Shown here: in pieces, positions 41,326 through 49,571 of the stretch
Position numbering within the stretch: the stretch's first letter is position 1
Layout: every line of letters begins with the position of its first letter
Source of the DNA: Streptomyces sp. NBC_00775
GTDB lineage: Bacteria > Actinomycetota > Actinomycetes > Streptomycetales > Streptomycetaceae
NCBI RefSeq assembly: GCF_036347135.1
Contig: NZ_CP108938.1
Span: 4,898,001 to 4,962,000 of the forward strand
Direction: 5' to 3'
DNA: 64,000 nt
Position numbers and translations under genes: made by a program
The notes under the pieces: model-generated
What the model saw: only the letters and a program-made list of their open reading frames with translations
What the model was told of the DNA's origin: nothing
The model's database searches: none

Positions 41326-42531
41326 TCAGCCCGCCCGCAGCGCCATCGTCATCGCCTCGACCGCGAGCAGCGGCGCCACGTTGCGGTCGAGGGCCTCGCG
41401 GCACGCGGCGATGGCGTCGATGCGGCGCAGGGTCGCCTCGGGCGAGCTGCCGCGGGCCAGTCGCTCCAGGGTGTCCTCGGCCTCCATGTTGGCGATGGCC
41501 AGACGGGAACCGAGCTGGAGGGCGAGGACGTCGCGATAGAACCCGGTGAGGTCGATCAGGGCCAGGTCCAGGCTGTCGCGCTGTGTACGCGTTCTTCGGC
41601 GCTTCTGCCGGTCCTCCAGCTCCTTCATGACACCCGCGGTGCCGCGCGGCATCCGGCCGCCCTGGACCGCGCCGAGGGCCGCCTTCAGGTCCTCGGTCTC
41701 CTTCACGTCGACTTCCTCGGCGAGCTGCTTGGCGTCCTCGGAGGCCGTGTCGATCAGCTCCTGGGCCGCCTTGAGGCAGCCGCCGATGTCGTCGACCCGC
41801 AGCGGGAGCTTGAGGACGGCGGCCCGGCGCTCACGAGCACGCGGGTCCGTGGCGAGGCGGAGGGCCCGGCCGATGTGGCCCTGCGTCGCGCGGGCGGCGG
41901 CCGCCGCGACGCCGGGCTCGATGCCGTCACGGCGTACGAGGATGTCGGCGACCGCGTCCACGGGCGGGGTGCGGAGGGTGAGGAGGCGGCAGCGGGAGCG
42001 GATCGTGGGCAGAACGTCCTCGATGGACGGGGCGCACAGGAGCCAGACCGTGCGGGGGGCCGGTTCCTCGACGGCCTTCAGCAGGACGTTGCCCGCGCCC
42101 TCCGTGAGGCGGTCGGCGTCCTCCAGGACGATGACCTGCCAGCGTCCGGTCGCCGGGGACAACTGGGCGCGGCGGACCAGGTCACGGGTCTCCTTCACGC
42201 CGATGCTGAGGAGGTCGGTGCGGACGATCTGCACGTCGGCGTGGGTGCCCACCAGGCTCGTATGACAGCCGTCGCAGAAGCCGCAGCCGGGGACTCCGCC
42301 GAGGGCCCGGTCGGGGCTCACGCACTGGAGCGCCGCCGCGAACGCCCGCGCCGCGGTGGAACGGCCCGAGCCGGGCGGGCCCGTGAACAGCCATGCGTGC
42401 GTCATCTTGGACGCCTCGGGGAGCGGGGTGTCCGCCGCGACCGCCGTGACGAGGGCGTCGGCGTCCCGGGCAGCGGCGGCGAGCTGCTCGCTCACCTTCT
42501 CCTGGCCCACCAGGTCGTCCCACACGGGCAT
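41326..42531 (-). CDS. holB: DNA polymerase III delta-prime subunit
   Basis: 401 residues from the ATG at 42531, with AAGGGCGG upstream (the frame is open further). AAA+ clamp-loader features: MPVWDDLVGQEKVSEQL start, Walker A GPPGSGRST (about 51-59), zinc-binding CGFCDGCH, Walker B-type VLEDADRL, sensor 1 APRTVWLLCA and the S-R-C arginine-finger motif in IRSRCRLL. It helps load the beta clamp. The tmk fusion gene lies just upstream on the same strand, 200 bases away. Confidence 0.93.
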   Translation of the reverse strand: MPVWDDLVGQEKVSEQLAAAARDADALVTAVAADTPLPEASKMTHAWLFTGPPGSGRSTAARAFAAALQCVSPDRALGGVPGCGFCDGCHTSLVGTHADVQIVRTDLLSIGVKETRDLVRRAQLSPATGRWQVIVLEDADRLTEGAGNVLLKAVEEPAPRTVWLLCAPSIEDVLPTIRSRCRLLTLRTPPVDAVADILVRRDGIEPGVAAAAARATQGHIGRALRLATDPRARERRAAVLKLPLRVDDIGGCLKAAQELIDTASEDAKQLAEEVDVKETEDLKAALGAVQGGRMPRGTAGVMKELEDRQKRRRTRTQRDSLDLALIDLTGFYRDVLALQLGSRLAIANMEAEDTLERLARGSSPEATLRRIDAIAACREALDRNVAPLLAVEAMTMALRAG

Positions 42532-42730
42532 GGGGCACCGCCCTTTCGTCGCACTTTGCCTTGCCGCGTCCATTGTGCGGGCCGCCACTGACAATCGGCG
42601 CCGGCCGCCGTTCCAGCGCCTTCCGCCGCCGTTCCAACAGCTCCGGCCACCGATCCCAGCAACCGCAAACCACAGCCGTAGCCACAGCCACAGCCACAGC
42701 CACCAGGATCAGCGGCGGCGCCGCCAGAAT

Positions 42731-45700
42731 TCAGCGGCGGCGGCCCCGCCCCTCGTCCCAGTCATCGTCCTCGCGCGGGCCCAGCAGTTCGTCCGCCAGG
42801 GTCGGGAGGTCGTCCAGCGGAGTCTCCTCGGCCCAGTCGGAGCGGGGCCGACGCCGCGGGGCGCCGGTGTCGTCGACCTGGGGCAGCTCGCGCGTACGGT
42901 CGCTGGGACCGTCCTGCTGCGGCGCCGACCGCTCGTCCCGGAAGAAGCCCGGCGGCACCCGGTCCGCCGGATCACCGGCGGGAGCGCCCGCCGTAGGAGC
43001 ACCCGCGCCCCCATCCCGTACCGGAGGAAGCACCGCCGTCTCATCGGCCGCACCAGAAACCACCGGCGGCAGCACAGCTGTCTCGTCCGCAGCCCCAGAA
43101 ACCACCGGCGGCAGCACAGCCGTCTCGTCCGCCGCTCCCGGCACCGGCGGCTTCGGCAGCTTCGCCGTCTCCTCCACGTCGGTCCGGGACTCGGAACGTG
43201 AACCGGAACGGGAACGGGAGCCGGGCCGAGAACCGGCAAGGCCCTCGTCCGCGCGCACCGGCGGCAACACCGCCGTCTCGTCCACGGCCCGCCCACCCGA
43301 CGCGTTCGACGGCGTCACAACCGGCGTAGGCACCGTCGTCTCGTTGTCGGGCGCGGAAACCCTCGCAGTCGGGGTCCCAGTCCCAGCCGCACTCGCCGTC
43401 GTCGGCGGCGGCGTCGCCGACGCAGTCGACACCGCGGCCTCAGCGGAAGCCACCGCAGCCGCCGACGCCGCCGCGGCCTCCGCAGCCGCCCGTCGAGCCT
43501 CCTCGGCCCGCAGCAACGCTTCCTCGGCCTTCCGCTGCTTCTCCAGGCGGCGCTCCTCGGCCTCGGCCCGCAGCCGCGCCTCCTCCTCGGCCTGCTTGCG
43601 CCGGCGCTCCTCCTCGGCGGCCCGCGCCTTCTCCTCGGCGAGACGCCTGACCCGCTCCTCCTCGGCGCGGCGGCGGGCCTCCTCGGCGCGCTGCCGGGCC
43701 TCCTCCGCCTGGCGCTCGGCCTCGCGCCGCTGGGCCTCTTCCAGCTCGCGCTGCTTGCGCTCCTCCTCCTCGGCACGGAGCTTCGCGAGCTGCTCCTGGC
43801 GCTCGCGCTCCAGCCGCTCCTCCTCGGCCTTGCGGGCGGTCTCTTCCTCGGCCTTGCGCCGGGCCTCCTCCTCGGCCGCCTTGCGGGCCTCCTCCTGGGC
43901 CTTCACCTCGGCCTCGGAGAGGGGCAGCATCACGTCGAGCCGGTGCCGGACGACCGTGGTGACCGCCTCGGGTTCCTGCGCGGCGTCGACGACCAGGTAC
44001 CGGCCCGGGTCGGCGGCGGCCAGCGTCAGGAAACCGGACCGCACGCGCGTGTGGAACTCGACGGGCTCCGACTCCAGCCGGTCGGGCGCCTCCGTGAACC
44101 GCTCACGGGCGGCCTCGGGCGACACGTCGAGCAGGACCGTCAGATGCGGTACGAGGCCGTCCGTCGCCCACCGGTTGATGCGGGCGATTTCCGTCGGGGA
44201 CAGATCACGGCCCGCGCCCTGGTAGGCCACCGAGGAGTCGATGTACCGGTCGGAGATGACGACCGCGCCCCGCTCCAGCGCGGGCCGCACCACCGTGTCG
44301 ACGTGCTCCGCGCGGTCGGCGGCGTACAGCAGTGCCTCCGCGCGGTGCGAGAGGCCTGCCGAGGACACGTCCAGCAGGATCGACCGCAGCCGCTTGCCGA
44401 CCGGCGTGGCGCCCGGCTCGCGGGTCACCACGACCTCGTGGCCCTTGCCGCGGATCCACTCGGCGAGCGCCGTCGCCTGGGTGGACTTGCCGGCTCCGTC
44501 GCCGCCCTCCAGGGCGATGAAGAAGCCGCTGGAGGCGGAGGTCTGCACGGGGTCGTCGCCGCCGCGCAGCGCGTCCAGCAGGTCGTGCCGCAGCGGTACG
44601 CCGGAGCGGTCGTCGGCCTTGGCGAGCACCAGCGCGGCGACCGGCAGGAGCAGCGCGCCGACCAGCATCAGTGTGAAGGCGGCGCCTCCGTGCGCGAACA
44701 CGAACTTGCCGTTTTCCAGCCGGTGCGGACCGATCGCGGCGGCCACCACCGGCGCCACCAGCGCGCCGAGCGCCACGGAGACCCGTACGACCGCGTGCAG
44801 GTGTTCGGTCGTGCGCGCCCGCCGGTACTCCTCGGTCTCCTGGTCGAGCAGCGCGTGCCCGGTGTTCGCGGCGACGCCCGCGCCGATGCCCGCGAGGGCG
44901 ACGATCAGCAACACGGTGGTGACGTCCGGGACCAGCCCGGCGGCCAGCAGCGCGACCCCGGTGAAGGCGATGGCCAGCGAGAGCAGCCTGCGCCGCGACA
45001 GCGACGGCAGCACCGAGGGGGCCGTACGGATGCCGATGACGACGCCCCCGGTGAGGGCCAGCACCAGCAGCCCGTACGTCACCGGACCGCCGCCCAGGTC
45101 CTTGGCTTGCAGCACGGAGACGGCGACGGCGGCGGAGATCGCCCCGGCGACCGCCGCGCAAGCGAGGACGAGCAGCGGAATCGCGCCGGTGCGGCCCTTG
45201 TCGACGCCGGTGCCCGTCTTGGGGCGGCGCAGTCCCTCAAGGGGCGACCGCGCGCGCGGGGTGCGTGCGTCGGGCAGTTCGAGGAACGTGAGCACCGACA
45301 GCGAGGCGGCGAACAGCCCGGCCGCGACGTACGAGGCGAGCGCCGCCTGGTGCTGGTCGAACCAGTCGATCCCGGCGCCCAGCAGATTGTTGACGAGCGA
45401 CACCACGACGAGCGTGGCGGCGGCGAGCGGCACCGCCATGAACGCCGTACGCAGCGACAGGCGCCGCAGCGCGTCCATGTGGTCCGGAAGCGGGCGCACC
45501 GTGGCGCCCTCCAGGGGCGGCGCGGGCAGCAGCGCAGGCGCCGCGCTCTCCCGGCACACCGTCCAGAACCGCTCGGCGACGCCGGCGACGAAGGCGGTGA
45601 CCAGGAGGACGGCGAGCGCGTTGTCCGGGGTCCAGTCGATCCACAGGGGCGCGACGATGAGGAGCGCGGCCCGCAGGCCGTCGGCCCCGACCATGGTCCA

Positions 45701-46051
45701 GCGCCGGTCGAGCGGCCCCTCCTGGGACGTCAGCGACGTGAGCGGCCCGAGGAGTACGGCTCCGAAGAGCAGCGTCGCGAAGACGCGTGCCCCGAAGACG
45801 GTGGCCACGGCGAAGGCCGCTCCGCGGTAGCCACCGCCGAAGGAACCCTCGAAGATCGCCGCCTGGAGGGCGAGGACGACCAGCACGAGCAGGGCCAGCG
45901 CGTCGGCGACACCCCCCACGAGCTGTGCGCTCCACAGCCGCTTCAATTGCGGCTGGCGCAGCAGAGCGCGGACGGCACGCTCGCGGGAATCTGCGACCAG
46001 GGCGTCGTCGGGGGCCGGGGTGTGGGCCGTTGGCTGCTCGGCTCGCGTCAT
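42731..46051 (-). CDS. tmk: Thymidylate kinase fused to an MFS-like membrane domain and a coiled-coil repeat tail
   Basis: 1106 residues. About 1-490 are polytopic and resemble a 12-helix MFS transporter (several segments such as LLVLACAAVAGAISAAVAV). About 508-715 are a full dTMP kinase: P-loop FIALEGGDGAGKST, DRX motif SDRYIDSSVAYQGAG and LLDVSPEAA. About 715-860 are a dense charged coiled coil (EEARRKAEEETARKAEEERL and more). The rest is disordered and has three DETAVLPPV repeats. The kinase makes dTDP. This giant fusion is typical of Streptomyces; normal TMK is about 210 residues. The frame is whole. Confidence 0.93.
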   Translation of the reverse strand: MTRAEQPTAHTPAPDDALVADSRERAVRALLRQPQLKRLWSAQLVGGVADALALLVLVVLALQAAIFEGSFGGGYRGAAFAVATVFGARVFATLLFGAVLLGPLTSLTSQEGPLDRRWTMVGADGLRAALLIVAPLWIDWTPDNALAVLLVTAFVAGVAERFWTVCRESAAPALLPAPPLEGATVRPLPDHMDALRRLSLRTAFMAVPLAAATLVVVSLVNNLLGAGIDWFDQHQAALASYVAAGLFAASLSVLTFLELPDARTPRARSPLEGLRRPKTGTGVDKGRTGAIPLLVLACAAVAGAISAAVAVSVLQAKDLGGGPVTYGLLVLALTGGVVIGIRTAPSVLPSLSRRRLLSLAIAFTGVALLAAGLVPDVTTVLLIVALAGIGAGVAANTGHALLDQETEEYRRARTTEHLHAVVRVSVALGALVAPVVAAAIGPHRLENGKFVFAHGGAAFTLMLVGALLLPVAALVLAKADDRSGVPLRHDLLDALRGGDDPVQTSASSGFFIALEGGDGAGKSTQATALAEWIRGKGHEVVVTREPGATPVGKRLRSILLDVSSAGLSHRAEALLYAADRAEHVDTVVRPALERGAVVISDRYIDSSVAYQGAGRDLSPTEIARINRWATDGLVPHLTVLLDVSPEAARERFTEAPDRLESEPVEFHTRVRSGFLTLAAADPGRYLVVDAAQEPEAVTTVVRHRLDVMLPLSEAEVKAQEEARKAAEEEARRKAEEETARKAEEERLERERQEQLAKLRAEEEERKQRELEEAQRREAERQAEEARQRAEEARRRAEEERVRRLAEEKARAAEEERRRKQAEEEARLRAEAEERRLEKQRKAEEALLRAEEARRAAAEAAAASAAAVASAEAAVSTASATPPPTTASAAGTGTPTARVSAPDNETTVPTPVVTPSNASGGRAVDETAVLPPVRADEGLAGSRPGSRSRSGSRSESRTDVEETAKLPKPPVPGAADETAVLPPVVSGAADETAVLPPVVSGAADETAVLPPVRDGGAGAPTAGAPAGDPADRVPPGFFRDERSAPQQDGPSDRTRELPQVDDTGAPRRRPRSDWAEETPLDDLPTLADELLGPREDDDWDEGRGRRR

Positions 46052-46105
46052 CCTGCAAGCCTATCCGGACCCACTGACTCCCCGAAGGGGTGGCCGAACA
46101 TACGG

Positions 46106-46135
46106 ACGCCCCCACACCAAAAGGTGTAGGGGCGT
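46106..46135 (-). terminator. Hairpin after topA
   Basis: ACGCCCCCACACC and GGTGTAGGGGCGT pair over 13 bases with one mismatch around AAAA. It lies between the topA stop and the tmk start and would end topA transcripts. Confidence 0.75.
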
Positions 46136-46211
46136 ACACGTGCCGGGCACCTCATGCACACGCTCAGGCGCACGGAATCCGGCCCTCGGAAGCGGCCGTC
46201 GTCCTGCGGCC

Positions 46212-49025
46212 TCAGCCCTCCGAAGCCGCCGTCTTCTTGGCGGCGGTCTTCTTGGCAGGTGCCTTCTTGGCGGCCGTCTTCGAAGTCGTCGTCTTCTTGG
46301 CGGCCGTTTTCTTGGCCGGGGCCTTCTTGGCGGGTGCCTTCTTGGCCACGGCCTTCTTCGCGGTCTTCTTGGCCGGTGCCTTGGCGCGCTTCTCGGCGAG
46401 CAGTTCGTAGCCGCGCTCGGGGGTGATGTCCTCGACGCTGTCGCCGGAGCGCAGGGTCGCGTTGGTCTCGCCGTCGGTCACGTACGGCCCGAAACGGCCG
46501 TCCTTGACGACGACGGGCTTCTCGCTGACCGGGTCGGTGCCCAGCTCCTTCAGCGGCGGCTTGGCGGCCGCACGGCCACGCTGCTTGGGCTGCGCGTAGA
46601 TCTCCAGCGCCTCTTCGAGCGTGATGGTGAAGAGCTGGTCCTCGGCGGTGAGCGACCGCGAGTCCGTGCCCTTCTTCAGGTACGGCCCGTAGCGCCCGTT
46701 CTGCGCGGTGATCTCGACGCCCTCGGCGTCCTTGCCGACGACGCGCGGCAGGGACATCAGCTTGAGGGCGTCCTCAAGGGTCACCGTGTCGAGCGACATC
46801 GACTTGAACAGCGAGGCCGTCCGCGGCTTGACGGCGTTCTTGCCCGTCTTCGGGGTGCCCTCGGGGAGCACCTCGGTGACGTAGGGGCCGTAGCGGCCGT
46901 CCCTGGCGATGATCTGGTGGCCCGTCGCCGGGTCGGCGCCGAGCTCGAAGTCACCGCTCGGCTTGGCGAGCAGTTCCTCCGCGAGGTCGACCGTCAGCTC
47001 GTCCGGCGCCAGGTCCTCGGGCACGTCGGCGCGCTGGTGGTTCTCGGCGTCCTTCTCGCCGCGCTCGACGTAGGGGCCGTAGCGGCCCACGCGGAGCACG
47101 ATGTCGTTGCCGACCGGGAAGGACGACACCTCGCGGGCGTCGATGGCGCCCAGGTCGGTGACGAGCTCCTTGAGGCCGCCCAGGTGGTCGCCGTCGCCGT
47201 TGCCGGCCTCGGCGGCACCGGTCGCCTCGCCCTCGCCGAAGTAGAACCGCTTCAGCCACGGCACGGCCTGCGCCTCGCCCCGCGCGATGCGGTCGAGGTC
47301 GTCCTCCATCTTGGCGGTGAAGTCGTAGTCGACGAGCCGCCCGAAGTGCTTCTCCAGGAGGTTGACCACGGCGAAGGACAGGAAGGACGGGACGAGTGCC
47401 GTGCCCTTCTTGAAGACATAGCCGCGGTCGAGGATCGTGCCGATGATCGACGCGTACGTCGACGGGCGGCCGATCTCGCGCTCTTCGAGCTCCTTGACCA
47501 GGCTGGCCTCGGTGTAGCGGGCCGGGGGCTTGGTGGCGTGCCCGTCGACCGTGATCTCCTCGGCGGACAGCGGGTCGCCCTCGCCGACCTGCGGGAGACG
47601 GCGCTCGCGGTCGTCGAGCTCGGCGTTCGGGTCGTCCGCGCCCTCGACGTACGCCTTCAGGAAGCCGTGGAAGGTGATCGTCTTGCCGGAGGCGCTGAAC
47701 TCGGCGTCGCGGCCGTCGGCGGCCGCTCCGGCGATCTTCACGGTGACGGAGTTTCCGACCGCGTCCTTCATCTGGGAGGCGACGGTCCGCTTCCAGATCA
47801 GCTCGTAGAGCTTGAACTGGTCGCCGGTCAGACCCGTCTCGGCCGGGGTGCGGAAACGATCACCCGAGGGGCGGATCGCCTCGTGCGCCTCCTGGGCGTT
47901 CTTGACCTTTCCGGCGTACACGCGCGGCTTGTCCGGCAGGTAGTCGGCGCCGTACAGCTGCGTGACCTGGGCGCGGGCGGCGGTGATCGCCGTGTCCGAC
48001 AGGGTCGTGGAGTCCGTACGCATGTAGGTGATGAAGCCGTTCTCGTACAGCTTCTGTGCCACCTGCATGGTCGCCTTCGCGCCGAAGCCGAGCTTGCGCG
48101 AGGCCTCCTGCTGAAGCGTCGTCGTACGGAACGGCGCGTACGGCGAGCGGCGGTACGGCTTGGACTCGACCGAGCGGACCGAGAAGTTCGTGTTCTCCAG
48201 GGCGGCGGCGAGCGCGCGGGCGTTCGCCTCGTCCAGGTGGAGCGTGTTGGCGCCCTTGATCTGGCCCAGCGAGTCGAAGTCGCGGCCCTGGGCGACGCGC
48301 TTGCCGTCGACCGCGGTGAGACGGGCGACCAGGTTGGACGGGTCGCTGTTGTCACCGACGCGGCCGGTGCCGAAGGTGCCGGTCAGGTCCCAGTACTCGG
48401 CGGAGCGGAAGGCGATGCGCTCGCGCTCCCGCTCGACGACGAGGCGGGTCGCCACGGACTGCACGCGGCCCGCCGACAGCCGCGGCATGACCTTCTTCCA
48501 CAGGACCGGCGAGACCTCGTAGCCGTAGAGGCGGTCGAGGATGCGGCGGGTCTCCTGGGCGTCGACCATGCGCGTGTTGAGCTCGCGCGGGTTGGCGACG
48601 GCCTCGCGGATCGCGTCCTTGGTGATCTCGTGGAAGACCATCCGGTGGACGGGAACCTTGGGCTTCAGGACCTCCAGGAGGTGCCACGCGATGGCCTCGC
48701 CCTCGCGGTCCTCATCGGTGGCGAGGAAGAGTTCGTCGGAGTCCTTCAGCAGGTCCTTGAGCTTCTTGACCTGGGCCTTCTTGTCAGCGTTGACCACGTA
48801 GATCGGCTGGAAGTCGTGCTCGACGTCCACGCCGAGGCGGCGCACCTCGCCGGTGTACTTCTCGGGCACCTCCGCGGCGCCGTTGGGGAGGTCGCGGATG
48901 TGCCCGACGCTCGCTTCGACGACATAGCCGGGGCCGAGATAGCCCTTGATCGTCTTCGCCTTGGCAGGCGACTCGACGATGACGAGTCGGCGGCCGCCGT
49001 GTGCGGTGTCGCTGGTCGGGGACAA
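46212..49025 (-). CDS. topA: DNA topoisomerase I
   Basis: 937 residues from a TTG at 49025 with GAGAAG upstream (gives LSPTSDTAHGGRRLVIVESP, as in other Streptomyces); an ATG at 49091 is possible. Toprim motifs LVIVESPAKAKTIKGYLG and FLATDEDREGEAIAWHL are seen. The strand-passing core has SAGRVQSVATRLVV and the active Tyr in FITYMRTDSTTLS (about 332). Several C-terminal repeats with GRYGPY, each a topoisomerase C-terminal domain, follow, and the last 60 residues are a Lys/Ala tail (AKKTAAKKT) found in actinobacterial TopA and needed for processivity. Relaxes negative supercoils. Confidence 0.96.
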   Translation of the reverse strand: MSPTSDTAHGGRRLVIVESPAKAKTIKGYLGPGYVVEASVGHIRDLPNGAAEVPEKYTGEVRRLGVDVEHDFQPIYVVNADKKAQVKKLKDLLKDSDELFLATDEDREGEAIAWHLLEVLKPKVPVHRMVFHEITKDAIREAVANPRELNTRMVDAQETRRILDRLYGYEVSPVLWKKVMPRLSAGRVQSVATRLVVERERERIAFRSAEYWDLTGTFGTGRVGDNSDPSNLVARLTAVDGKRVAQGRDFDSLGQIKGANTLHLDEANARALAAALENTNFSVRSVESKPYRRSPYAPFRTTTLQQEASRKLGFGAKATMQVAQKLYENGFITYMRTDSTTLSDTAITAARAQVTQLYGADYLPDKPRVYAGKVKNAQEAHEAIRPSGDRFRTPAETGLTGDQFKLYELIWKRTVASQMKDAVGNSVTVKIAGAAADGRDAEFSASGKTITFHGFLKAYVEGADDPNAELDDRERRLPQVGEGDPLSAEEITVDGHATKPPARYTEASLVKELEEREIGRPSTYASIIGTILDRGYVFKKGTALVPSFLSFAVVNLLEKHFGRLVDYDFTAKMEDDLDRIARGEAQAVPWLKRFYFGEGEATGAAEAGNGDGDHLGGLKELVTDLGAIDAREVSSFPVGNDIVLRVGRYGPYVERGEKDAENHQRADVPEDLAPDELTVDLAEELLAKPSGDFELGADPATGHQIIARDGRYGPYVTEVLPEGTPKTGKNAVKPRTASLFKSMSLDTVTLEDALKLMSLPRVVGKDAEGVEITAQNGRYGPYLKKGTDSRSLTAEDQLFTITLEEALEIYAQPKQRGRAAAKPPLKELGTDPVSEKPVVVKDGRFGPYVTDGETNATLRSGDSVEDITPERGYELLAEKRAKAPAKKTAKKAVAKKAPAKKAPAKKTAAKKTTTSKTAAKKAPAKKTAAKKTAASEG

Positions 49026-49264
49026 CTTCGCTCTTCTCTCCGGTCGACGCGGGGATCCTCCCCAGGTCTTTGCTCCCGGGGGTCGGGTCATGCTGACGCT
49101 GCGGAGTGTGACGGTACATCCCGCCCCCGTGTCAAACGGGAAAAGCCCGCAACGGCCACTCGAACGGTAACCCGACTACCGCCATTCCTGCCGCCCGGAG
49201 TACCCACCAGCCCTTTTTCGGGTCTATCCGGAGCGTGACCTCCCAGTTACCGGAGTACCGGCCT

Positions 49265-49462
49265 TCACGCGCGCGTGAAGCACCACATTCCGAGTACCAG
49301 CGCACCGGTTCCGGCGACGCTCGCGACCGTCGCCGATGCGACGCGGCTCACACCGTGGGCGACGGGCTCGCCCTGCCGCAGCCGGACCGCGGTCCAGGCC
49401 AGCAGTGCGCCTCCGAACAGGGCGAACACCGTCCCCACAAAGATCGCCGGTCCGCTTTCCAT
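49265..49462 (-). CDS. Small membrane protein
   Basis: 65 residues from the ATG at 49462 (GGAAGGA 8 bases upstream). Two hydrophobic segments (AIFVGTVFALFGGALLAWTAV and TVASVAGTGALVLGMWCF) with a short polar loop form a hairpin. Located between topA and the kinase gene. Function unknown; probably conserved in Streptomyces by its context. Confidence 0.7.
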   Translation of the reverse strand: MESGPAIFVGTVFALFGGALLAWTAVRLRQGEPVAHGVSRVASATVASVAGTGALVLGMWCFTRA

Positions 49463-49571
49463 GGGTGTGTCCTTCCGCCCCGAGTCCTCAGGGTCGGGAG
49501 GCTGGCACGCCCCGGAAGCGCACATGCGAACCTGCGGTGAACACGAGGCAACCGACACCCCGTGGGGGCAC

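Noticed and set aside
43943..46129. A 728-codon open frame on the plus strand
   Set aside because: It is antisense to the tmk fusion gene and has the Arg/Gly/Asp bias of a shadow frame.
46020..49238. A 1072-codon open frame on the plus strand
   Set aside because: It is antisense to topA, whose motifs and active Tyr are unambiguous.
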